DNA of 23,364 nucleotides from CAIVSN01 sp040383945 (lineage in GTDB: Bacteria > Patescibacteriota > Gracilibacteria > BD1-5 > UBA2023), in NCBI GenBank assembly GCA_040383945.1, contig JBEICN010000012.1:1-23364 (forward strand), given 5' to 3'. Under the pieces are notes generated by a model, which was given only the letters and a program-made list of their open reading frames with translations, searched no databases and was not told where the DNA came from. The translations under genes were made by a program, and so were the position numbers. Shown here piece by piece: positions 1 to 9,410 of the stretch. Each line of letters starts with the position of its first letter. Position 1 is the stretch's first letter.

Positions 1-57
1 AGTTGTAATTCGAGCATAAGTCCTGCTATGCCGGTGTCTCAACGAGTATCTCGCCAT
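1..57 (-). CDS. Possible 5' end of a small basic protein, cut by the window edge
   Basis: On the minus strand an ATG at 57 opens a frame that stays open to the window edge (19 codons) and begins MARYSLRHRH, rich in Arg, His and Tyr. An in-frame GTG lies a few codons upstream. It would start about 23 bp after the stop of the biotin ligase and on the same strand, so it could be the next gene of that operon. Too little is visible to assign a family, and a chance open frame is possible. Confidence 0.3.
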   Translation of the reverse strand, partial: MARYSLRHRHSRTYARITT

Positions 58-79
58 AGCATTCACCGCGGGGAAAAGC

Positions 80-1099
80 TTACGAGTTGCTCGAATTCAC
101 CGTTTGGACATGATAGTTTGGTCCAAATATTTTTCCATCATCACAGACGAGATCTCCTGCTTCAGTCACCTCATACACTGGCCCCTTATATACAGGTGTG
201 CCCAAGTGAATCGTGCCATTATCTTTGAAAACCTGTATTATATCCCCTTTTTTCAAATGTAACAAATCAAGATATTCAGAATGGCAGGATTCCAAATTCA
301 TACATGCTTGAATATTGGTTTTTAATCTTCGATATAATTCCACCCATTCCATCGAAGAAAGGCCAAGTGAAGTGGGAATATCATACAGACGACGCACGAG
401 CTCATCGTTTCTCGGGAGTTCTGGAGCAAAATCACTGTTTATTCCTACTCCAATGCGCAAGATCATGGCATCTGCTAGTTTTCGCGACTGCAACAGATGA
501 CCGGCAACCTTACCTCCGTTCAGTAAAAAGTGAAACGGGTACTGAATAGCTATTTGATCATTTTTGACGTAGGACTTAAGTGTGCGAGCGATACCCACGG
601 AAATTTTCTCTTGCAATGAGAAAGTTTCTTTATTTGAAAGTACGGGTTTTTCTATTTCAAGAAAGATATTGGCATTGAAATTTGATTGTCAATCCTGCAC
701 ATTCACCCAACGCCGTTTCCCACTACCTCGAGGCATATGGAGTCGCTCACAGATAATCCCTAATGTTTTGGCTCTGATCGATTTTCTAAATGCATCAATT
801 TCTGCAAGAGTATACGTGTACAAAGTACTTCGTCCTTCGAGAAGCATCAGCCCATCTCAGTCGTACGGAATTCAATCACCGTACATTTCCCATACGGTAC
901 CGCCACAAATCATCCTTCCACGCACTGAAATGTCAGAATATGGTACTCCAAAATGGTCAAATAATTCACGAGACTCGCCAAACAATCTCATTGGTAAGCT
1001 GGTGTTTTGCAGGTCAATTCGAGGTGTTTCACTATACGCTGGTATTGGCAAAATCGAGTTTTGCAGCTCACTTCGAGGTATTTCGTTATATAATTTCAT
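80..1099 (-). CDS. birA: Biotin--protein ligase (BirA/BPL catalytic domain)
   Basis: A 339-residue protein when TGA is read as Gly (at least three internal TGA codons). It should activate biotin with ATP and attach it to a lysine of a biotin carrier domain. Visible BPL signatures: RGSGKRRW at about residues 124-131 (the GRGRxxxxW biotinyl-AMP loop) followed by VNVQDG, then NGGKVAG at about 194-200 carrying the conserved catalytic-site Lys, then RIGVGIN; a small C-terminal domain follows. No N-terminal helix-turn-helix of repressor-type BirA is evident. The first 36 residues are instead an 18-residue tandem duplication (ELQNSILPI / DLQNTSLPM). The ATG overlaps the end of the carboxylase gene by 14 bp, implying translational coupling and identifying the carboxylase as its probable substrate. 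The family is clear; the N-terminus is unusual. Confidence 0.85.
1033..1090 (-). repeat. 18-codon imperfect tandem duplication at the start of the biotin ligase
   Basis: A stretch of roughly 33 bp (around 1004-1036 and 1058-1090) repeats with a 54-bp period and a handful of substitutions. It encodes two 18-residue copies at the N-terminus of the ligase: one containing PRSELQNSILPI, the other PRIDLQNTSLPM. The spacing keeps the frame. The coordinates given cover the promoter-proximal copy and spacer. Confidence 0.6.
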
Positions 1100-4000
1100 T
1101 GGTTGGTTTTATGGTAAAAATAGCTTGTCCTCGTCCGATCTGCTGATTGGCTTGTGCCATTACCCGGGTAATGGTGTAGGAAATATCTTCTTCGAAAGAT
1201 ACCACTTCTCCGGTGCTGTTTTTCAAATAAAAAATTTCACCTCGTAGCATTTCTGGAGTAATTTGTGTGTTGTTTTTTGCAAGAACGAGCTCGAAGAGTC
1301 GTCCAGTAGGCTTGCCGTCTTTCCCGAGAGTTTCATTACCCATAATCATTGCCCCCAAATCTGGGGCGCGAGATACTTTGGTGGCTTGGTTGGTTCGTAT
1401 AACAAGTTCTCCTGGCGTAAGAATCACGATATCTTCTTTGATAGAAGATATGTACTCCACCTTTCCTTCAAATGGAGTAAGTCCTTCAAAATACTGATCT
1501 GGCTTTTTATCGAGGGTGTCAATCCTGAGTTTGAAATTTTGAAAATCCCCACTTTTCAAAATCCGCAACGCTAATTCTTTGTTGGTAGGAATTCCTTCGA
1601 TTTCCAAAGCCGTTAGAGCTGCAATTGCATTTGTTACTGCCTGCCTGCGATTATTACCAGAAACGATAAGCTGACCGATCATGGAGTCATACTTTGAAGT
1701 ATGATTTTTCCCGTTTCCACTACGGGTGAGGAAGGTTTCAAACCGAGTCAACTTCTTGAGCGATTTCGGCAAATTAAGTGTCCAATTGGTGATTCCTGCC
1801 ATTTCTTTTCCAGTGAAATTTCGGGTTGGATCTTCCGCACAAATTCGTATTTCAAGCGCGTGTCCTCCGTGTCTTTCCAAATTCTTTTGTAACTTATCTC
1901 CTTCTTCCAATATTTTATGAGTCTGACCAGAAGCCAGGAGAAACTGAAGCTCAACGAGATTGATTTTTCTATCATGTGACTCCTGCACCAATCGTTCCGT
2001 AATGGTGTGTTCTACCTGAATTCGAGTATTCATTTCCATGAAGGTGAACTTCTGAGATTCAGGATCATACAGAAACTCAAAAGTACCAGCACCAACGTAC
2101 TCAATAGATTTGGCAACAGATGTGCAAAGTTCTTGAAGTTCCTGAGTAAGTGGTTTTGGGATTCACAAGTCTCCGGTCTCTTCGATAAACTTCTGTCGTT
2201 TTCGCTGAGTCGTACAATCACGAACCCCCAGAGATATCCCCCGTCCAGCAACATCACTAAAAATCTGCACCTCAATATGTCGTTGATTTTCCAAGGCCTT
2301 TTCGATATACATAGAAGCATTTCAAAAATTTACCAATGCCTCCTCGGACATGAGCGTAAAATTGTTTTTGAGTTCTTCTACGCTGTATATTTTGCGTATA
2401 CCCTTACCGCCACCACCGTAAACCGCCTTAATCATCACCGGAAATCCTATCTCTTCCGCGACCCGGATTGCTAATTCTTCTGTACCAACAATACCATCGC
2501 CTCCGAGAATATCATCTGAACCTTTTGCGGGAGCAAAATTATCCTGATTGGAAATATCCATCTTTCGAAGCACTTCCTTAAAGGTAGTGCGCGCTCGAAT
2601 TTTGTCGCCCATGCGTTCAACATTATCAGATGTGGGTCCAATAACTACGATTCCATGGGTTTCACACAAAGCAATAAAGTCGTCTCGCTCTGAATAAAAA
2701 CCATATCCCAGATATACTGCATCACAACCCGAGTCCTTCATAGATCGAATAATGGCATGGCCGTTCATCATGTAATCATTAATCCAGAGGGCTTTCCCGA
2801 TTTCAGTAGCATCCATGATATATGGCAAATTCGCATCAGCATCGGTAAACATCATTCGGTAATCGATTCCCATTTTTTTCATAGCTTGCATGGCTTTGTT
2901 TGCGATCACACCGCGATTCAAAACTGCCACACGCTCAAAGGGACGAAATAGAGTGTTTTTGCTATGAGGTATACGTTCGACTGTGAGAAATTTTCCAGTT
3001 TCAGCTTGGGTTTCTGCATGGAGAATTTTTCCCAAAAACTCAGCAAGCGTCTGAGTTGGCTCAACGATTTCTCCAAGTCAAGAATGTTTGAGGGTGTCAT
3101 AGATTTCCATGGCTTTTTCTCTTGGAAGAAACGGATTTTGAACCACAGCCTGGATGACTCACTTTCCCACCTGCATATCAACGATAGTAGACTCAAGCGG
3201 TAGCTGCTCGAGAGTTACGATGCGTCCAGCAAACGGAATTTCAGAAAGACCTATCGGAACTACGATAACACCAGGGGCTTGAGCAAACGATGCGGCCGTA
3301 CCTCAAGTACAAACTCCAAACGGTACAGAAAATATTCGACATGCGTCAATGCCAGCGGTTTTTTTGAAATATTGAGAAATGGCAAAATTTATCGCTGACA
3401 TGGAAGATACCGACTCTGGTCCAGCATCCACAAACATTCCTGCCGATTGCAAAAACATAATCACTGGTAGGCGTTTGTCTGCAGAAAGCTCGATAATTCG
3501 AATGATATTTGCTGCTGCTGCGGCATCAATAGCCCCTCATTCGACGGAAAAATTCAACATAATCACCCCGAACTGACCTTCCACTTCTCGCATACGACCA
3601 AATCCAGAATGAACGGCGGAATTCGGATTTTTTTGCAATCTATCAATTTCTTGAAGTGGAGTAATTTGAGTGCGCTTGAAATTAGGATATATTGGCTCAA
3701 AACTTTCAAAAAATTTCCGCTCTAACTCTTCGTTTCCCACCTTTCGAAAAATGGCACTCCTCACTTGCTCATAATACCGAATAAGCTCGTATTGTGCCTT
3801 TTGTTGATAGTCAATATGCAAAGCTTCACTGGAAAGTAAATTTGGCAAATATACCTCACCAATCGAGGCTTCACAAAATTTTTCCAAAAGCAAGATTGCG
3901 AGCGGTACTATGGTATCAGGAAGGTTATAATGAACACTTTTGAATTCTTTTGTAAGTTTGATGAGCTCTTCAAGATGATGATCCAATATAAATCTTAGCC

Positions 4001-5639
4001 ACTGAAATCGGTGTTGTTTCCACGATGCATAATCCATATATACATACCTGGGTTTTGATGCATCAAAAATGAGTCTGAGAAACGAATCAATGCGATGTTT
4101 TTCATAATGCAATCCTTTATCCTTGGAAACCACCGAATCCAAACTTTTTCCATTGACAGAAAAAAATCGATCATAGTGAGATGGGTCAATAAGAAAACTC
4201 ATCGTTTCAAAGAGAAATTGGTAATTATACAATTCGCTCTTCAAAAAACCTATCGCATTATTTCGCTCTTTTTCGGGGACGATAAATGAGTAGTCGTCCA
4301 GTTTGCTGATATGCTTTAGCAGGGTTTCTGCACCAGTAACCACATTGAATTTGGTAAGATCCCCTCGCTCAAATGCAAGAATAAAAAATCCAAGTATGAC
4401 TTGCCGAAGCGTATCAAAATCGAGAATCATGTTTCTATCACGATCGAGCAATTTGAGCACAAAATCCTGTGTGATATCGCCGTACTCATACCGCTTACTC
4501 AAGGCTAAAGAATTTTGAATTTTTTTAATTTCTTCTGGGCGTTGAACCAGCATTCCTGCAGTCTTTGCCCTGAGGGTGAGTCCGCGAAGAAATAATCGAG
4601 CTTGCTCCGCATCTCCGGGAACAATGTGAGCCCCAAACTGTATCTGTTTTTCTACATGTGCAAAGCAGGCCTCAAACATTCGAGCGAGATCTTGTGCCAT
4701 TTTTTTTGCGCCCATATTCAAGTCTCCAGTATTTTTTTCAATCGAAAGCGAAGATACTGCGTCAACTACGCCTTTTTTTGCGAGATGAAAAGCATCGACT
4801 CATAGCATCCAAGCTAATTCTTTTGGAGAGTGAGTCCCTTTGGAAATTGCCGAGTGTCCGATCGGATGAATGGTCGAAAAATATGAACGAGAAAGCGCGA
4901 TGCGCAAATCGCTACCAAAAAATACTTCCGCCCCACCGGATCCACCCTCTCCTGCAAGCACGGTAACGCTTGGTTTTCCAAGTGTACTCACGGTGGTAAT
5001 AACTTCTGACATACACGCTGCCTGGTGAGTAGCATTAGCACTCATGCCAGAGTCTGCTCCAGGCGTATCCACCCAATACACTACCCTATCAAAATTTTCC
5101 GACTGAAGCGCGCGTATCACCCCTTGGTGATCTGCCGTCGCAGCTCTTCATCCTGAATGATTTTTGTCATGCCCGACGATCAAGTAGACTACCTTGTTAA
5201 TCACTACTTTCCCGATACAGATAGCACCGGTGTGGATCATTTTTCCATGCAAAATTTCTTCAATGATGGATTCTGTAGTCCACTTATTCTCTACATTGTT
5301 TTGATATGTAACAAATTCGTTGTAATACACATCCAAGAAGTTTGGACCATACTGAGTTGGGTAGGATTCAATTTCTCGAATTCTTGTTTCGATAGCTGTA
5401 CGGTCTAGAAAAAATTGTGAATCCAGTACCGGACCTCGAAGCTTTCCTAATTCCAAAATCGATGCCACCTGCAACGCGTAGGGAATACTCTTGGGGTGCT
5501 TGATAGCATTGGTTGTAAGCAAGGGAAAGGTGCGTTCCTTGGTATAATCTCGAAGTGCTCCAGTACGATACGCACGAATACTGCTGCGTGAATTTGGAGC
5601 CGAAGTAAATATATTGGGAAACTTTGGCAATTTTGACAT
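1086..5639 (-). CDS. Single-chain acyl-CoA (acetyl-CoA) carboxylase: AccA-AccD-AccC-like fusion
   Basis: One 1,517-residue frame with TGA as Gly. Order: (1) AccA-like carboxyltransferase, residues about 130-290, with GHDKNHSGGR, WVDTPGADSG (189-198) and GEGGSGGA (230-237); (2) a mainly helical insert of about 400 residues that I do not recognise; (3) AccD-like carboxyltransferase, about 690-830, with QSAGMFVDAGPES, CTGGTAASFA and PFAGR, but no zinc ribbon; (4) biotin carboxylase, about 900-1330, with GGGGKG (about 1075-1080), RDCTTQRKRQKFIEE and EMNTRIQVEHTITE (about 1202-1215); (5) a C-terminal biotinyl/lipoyl-like segment whose only well-placed lysine is in YLKN (about K1473), not the usual AMKM. 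The chain should carboxylate acetyl-CoA or a related acyl-CoA using bicarbonate and ATP. These activities are normally three or four separate bacterial subunits. The ATG at 5639 follows a TAA by 12 bp and has no Shine-Dalgarno sequence. Exact acyl substrate unknown. Confidence 0.85.
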
Positions 5640-5721
5640 AATCGAAATATATTACTTAAAAAAAACGAGTAAAACACCCCCAAAATTTGTATAATCACGA
5701 AATATATTTGTATTAAAATTC

Positions 5722-5749
5722 ATAGTAAATAAGATTGTGAGTATGTCAA
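5722..5749 (-). promoter_or_regulatory. Putative promoter of the carboxylase-ligase operon
   Basis: On the minus strand TTGACA (5749-5744) is followed after 16 bp by TACTAT (5727-5722), a perfect -35 with a weak -10. Transcription would begin near 5715, about 75 nt before the ATG at 5639. There is no Shine-Dalgarno sequence in the leader. Confidence 0.4.
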
Positions 5750-5851
5750 TGAAGAATACCCCAAAACATGGTCTCACCAATAAAAATACATAGAAGCAAA
5801 TTTTCAAAAACATAGAAACTGCCTACTTCCCCTATCAATACATTCGAGAAT

Positions 5852-6523
5852 ATGCGCATAAGTGATTCTGTTCGTTCATATATTCGCTGAATCAAAGTAT
5901 CTCACATGGATGATATTATATCTATGAGAGTTTCCCTGCTTGGAAGTAAGGTTGGCCGATATCGACTTATACGAGATAGTCATGCGGTCGTTTGTGAGAT
6001 GATCCAAGACCGGGTCGGGGGCATCCTCCTCTTGGAACGCACTGGACGAGTGTTTTTGCCAGTACTACAAGCACTATACAAAAAACATGGCCTTCCCTTT
6101 CCTGTTTGGAAATCGTTTGATCCCGGGTTAAACCCTTTTGGACATACACTCGAGTGAAACGAGACGCTCGAATCTATAGCCAAAGACTTTTCTGGAATGG
6201 GGAAGATCGCTGTGTTTGATGAATACATGGTTTCCGGGATTCGACTCAAAAATACCGCCACCCATCTCTCAAATACGCTTGGGCAACCAGTAAAAGGCTA
6301 TGTTCTCCAACATAAGGAGGGGGCTGAGTATATCACCAAGGATGAGACCGAGATTTTTTCCGCTGGACACAAATTTGAGTCTGAATATCTCGAGATACGA
6401 AACGAGTTTACGGAATGGATATTTCTTCCAGACGAACCAATGCGATTTCGAAACAGTAGCGTGCCCATGCTCGCATATCGACGAATCATGAAACGACTTG
6501 TAGAAGAAGTTCACCAGATATAA
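5852..6523 (+). CDS. Phosphoribosyltransferase-like protein (short form)
   Basis: A 223-residue frame with TGA as Gly at 5888 and 6155. LLLERTGRVFLPVL followed by GKIAVFDEYMVSGIRL matches the type I phosphoribosyltransferase layout: a first substrate loop, then the hydrophobic strand, acidic pair and Ser-Gly turn that bind PRPP. The second acidic residue is Glu rather than Asp and the Thr of the classic TG(G/A)T loop is absent, so the true substrate or even PRTase activity is uncertain. The C-terminus (about 70 residues) is not recognised. I chose the ATG at 5852, the first after an upstream TAG at 5813; ATG 5906 (205 residues) is an alternative. The gene is convergent with the M50 protease, with only 26 bp between their stops. 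Confidence 0.7.
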
Positions 6524-6549
6524 ACATATCTGCTACGATCAATGGAAAG

Positions 6550-7188
6550 TTATTCAAACCCAAAAACCCTCAAAAAAAATTCGCTCAAAAATGTAACCGC
6601 TGGACGAATCGGTAAAATCGTTATACGGGCCTGCCATTCTATGAGTAGGATAAGAAATAGCGTCACAGTTCCGTATTTGTAAATACTACTATACCACGGA
6701 TGATCCATGTATCGACTAAAAAAAATGTGGGATCAATCCAGCGGAGGAATAGGAAGCATATTAAATACAAACAATCCCCAATTCACATAAATGCCATAGT
6801 AGATTACGTCGATAAAAACTTTGTAGGTATCATACGAACTTTTGCTAATATTGAGTACGATATACGCAAATATACCAGAAAAAAGTAGGGCGAGCAGAGC
6901 GTTTGCCAAAGGACCGGCTATCGCGATTTTTATAGCATCAAAAGAATGATGAAGCTTTCGGTGATCAAATACCACTGGCTTGGCCCATCAAAAACCCGCA
7001 AGAATGATAAAGAAAAAGCCGAGCGGATCGATATGTCGCACCGGATTGAGTGAAATTCTTCCCATTTCTTTGGCAGTGCGATCGCCACAAAGATATGCAG
7101 CATAGGCATGAAAAAACTCGTGCAATGTCAATCCGATAACAATGGAAGGAAGCACTTGGAGCAGGAAGAGAAAATCAAGTTGTGGCAT
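6550..7188 (-). CDS. M50 family (site-2-type) membrane zinc metalloprotease
   Basis: A 212-residue integral membrane protein with TGA as Gly. HEFFH at about residues 24-28 (in LTLHEFFHAYAAYLCGD) supplies two zinc-ligand histidines and the catalytic Glu. FNMLPIPPLDG near residues 142-152 supplies the third ligand Asp; the Gly of LDG is itself encoded by TGA. Hydrophobic segments at the start, around IAIAGPLANALLALLFSGIFAYIV, around VIYYGIYVNWGLFVF and near VTLFLILLI suggest four or more TM helices. There is no PDZ domain, so it resembles the compact YwhC/FtsH-associated S2P-like group rather than RseP. It would cleave membrane proteins within the bilayer; its substrates are unknown. It starts 94 bp after the upstream gene on the same strand. 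Confidence 0.9.
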
Positions 7189-7282
7189 ACGAAGATCATT
7201 GAATATTCTGTATTGAGTATATGGTATTTGACATAATCAGCACATTGAAATATTCAAAATGTCACTGAGAGGACTCGATAGC

Positions 7283-9049
7283 CTACATACTTACTCGCTG
7301 AACTCTCTTACCAATCATAGCCGTCAAAGGATTTATGTACTTCCCGGTATTTGTGGTTCACACTGGTAGCACACTTCCAGTATGCACTATTTGATTGTGT
7401 AAAAATCTACTATCTTGTTGAATACGATTTTTGTTGCGAACATCCAACATTATCGTACTCACTTGGGAAATTATATGGTCGTAATTTCAAGTTTTTTGTA
7501 AGAGTTTCTCAAATCCAAGAAGTGTATCGCCAGAAAAAATATTATCATCGAGTATGACGGCAATTTTTCCAGCTGAAGGCGCTTCTTTTGTCCCCGGAGC
7601 GTATCAAGCTCAAGTTCATGCACTTCCGACTGTTATACCTTTTTTTGGTGGTCACCATTCTGCATCAAACATGGTGACATCAGGATAATCCGAGAGTGTT
7701 AAACCCCCGGTTATATTTTTGACATCATACATAGAGTAGGTGGACAACCGGATGGAACTCTGTCATCTAAATCCCATTGAGCGGAGTGTATTTTCTAGGA
7801 TAAATGGAAATTCTACTCCGCCGTAGAGTATTCAAAATATCTCCAAGTCCGCATATCTTCCATGAGCATTCATAATTTGATGTGCGAGTGAGCTTGCAGA
7901 AATCAGCATCGCTCGAATATCATCTTCTTCTCGAGAAAATCTCATTACTCTCGAAATGCCAATTTGCCAGTATGTGTCCCATGCAACATTCTTTTTTTTA
8001 CCGGTTTTCTTTCCATGGTGAATTACTCCAGCAAGAAAATTGAAATATATTTCAATGAGCTCGATAATTTTCTGTACTTCGGCATCTATGCTCAGAGATC
8101 AAACGATACACTGGGAATGCACTAGAATACCTACAAAGTTTTTCTCAACCGATGAGATGCTTTTGCATAATGCTTCGATGAGGTAATGCTTTTTACCGAG
8201 CAGCTCATCCTGAAGTGTCTTAAATTCAAGATATCATTGAGGATTTTTAATGCAAAAAGATCTTGATTGTTCTCTATTGAAAACCAGTTTTCCTTTTGCT
8301 TCTGGGTTCAAAAAATTTGAATCCAAAAGGATAGTGAGAGCGTTTATCAAAAAGAGAAGTATATTTTTTTCATGATCCAATATCACCAAAATGCTTCTTT
8401 TTACCGCTTTCGAATTCGCGCTTGGTGGAGCTTCAATGATATCTTCATGGCGATTGAACCAAACATTTCTTAATCTTTCAATATTGTTATAGTGATCTAC
8501 AAGGGACTGACAAAATAATTGATGATTATGCTCTGGTATACCAGATTGTTGAAAAATAGAAGCATCTTTTAGTGACAAAGGATTTCCCGAAACACCAATC
8601 CCTGGAAATTGAAAGTAATAGTGTTTTCCTCTTCATGTAACAATTCTGCTTCAAGTCTGCAATAAGTTTCCAGGCGCTAAAAAGAAATTTCGAATCTCCT
8701 CGTGCAGTACCGAGTTCTGCAAATCATTTCTGAGTAGATACGGAGCTCATGTAGAAGGATGTAAATAATCGTCTACTTCAAGTCATGTTTCTCTGAGTGC
8801 TTCTTTGATACGGTTGTTTCTTCAGGAAACAAATTTTTCTGGATTCTCTCAACTCGTGTTGCTATCAAGCGCATTCTTCTGGAGCTTTTGTATCTTATTT
8901 TTAACATCTACTATTAATCTATGTATCAATCAGGTTTGAATCAGACAAGGATCGGAAAAAAATCTTTTACTAGAACTCACTCAGCTTGCTTCCAAAGATC
9001 TATTTGGATGATGCAAGCGTTTTCAATATTCACTAGAAAACGAAATCAT
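7283..9049 (-). CDS. Large phosphoribosyltransferase-domain protein
   Basis: A 588-residue frame (TGA as Gly many times) ending in TAG. The C-terminal third looks like a type I phosphoribosyltransferase: IFGILYGGVEFPFIL at about 402-416 (first loop) and GKIAVILDDNIFSGDTLLGF at about 500-519, with the DD and SGDT elements of the PRPP-binding site. The first 400 residues are mostly helical and not recognised. The ATG at 9049 is the first in frame after a TAA at 9064-9062, but an overlapping frame just upstream (9158-9033) reads very naturally as this protein's real N-terminus, so the gene may contain a +1 frameshift near 9035. It lies just downstream of the repeat protein on the same strand. 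Function unknown beyond the domain. Confidence 0.7.
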
Positions 9050-9158
9050 ATGGTGGAAGATTTATGAATTGACGTAAGAATCTTCCGGGAATATCAAATA
9101 ACCAAGGAGCAAACTTGTCTGCCTCTTTCTCATAACACTTCTCAATATTTTCTCCCAT
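9033..9158 (-). pseudogene. Probable frameshifted N-terminal piece of the PRTase-domain protein
   Basis: A 41-codon frame begins ATG at 9158 (MGENIEKCYEKEADKFAPW) and ends LPPYDFVF then TAG. It overlaps the start of the 588-residue frame. Skipping one T in the run GTTTTCTAG joins DFV to SSEYGKRLHH with no loss of sequence character. This could be an indel in the genome or the assembly, or a programmed shift at a UUC-UAG site. The piece also has an alternative reading as a tiny independent ORF. Confidence 0.4.
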
Positions 9159-9250
9159 CTACCATTCCCTAGATCTCACATTTCTTATTTGGCCCATGCA
9201 CAAGCCACATAAAATTACTCTTTTCTGGTATCTCAGATTTCTGTTGACAT

Positions 9251-9278
9251 ATTATACTCATCCACTGTTTATGAACAA
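9251..9278 (-). promoter_or_regulatory. Putative promoter upstream of the PRTase-domain gene
   Basis: On the minus strand TTGTTC (9278-9273), 16 bp spacer, then a perfect TATAAT (9256-9251). Transcription would begin near 9244, about 85 nt before ATG 9158. It lies in the 250-bp gap (9159-9410) after the repeat protein. I see no convincing gene in that gap: its frames are short and broken by TAG or TAA. Confidence 0.45.
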
Positions 9279-9410
9279 GAATAAACAACAATTTGAGACC
9301 AAGAATAGGTAGAAAAAGCAGGATTTTTGAATGTTTTGAATATCACAACAAAGCATCGGACTACATATGCAGACTTCAAAAACCAACACGCGCGTGGCAC
9401 AGTAGCTCGA

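Noticed and set aside
2030..2320. Minus-strand ORF in another frame inside the biotin carboxylase region
   Set aside because: Shadow frame; the carboxylase frame is continuous here once TGA is Gly.
5790..5945. Protein-like frame KQIFKNIETAYFPYQYIREY upstream of and overlapping the short PRTase gene
   Set aside because: No start codon after a TAG, and it stops at TAA near 5949; the PRTase frame covers the same bases and continues with domain motifs.
9159..9410. Minus-strand frame with a hydrophobic stretch (LLFLPILGLKLLFIL) and ...NFMWLVHGPNKKCEI
   Set aside because: Bounded by TAG on both sides with no convincing start; it could be remnant coding sequence but cannot be supported as a gene.
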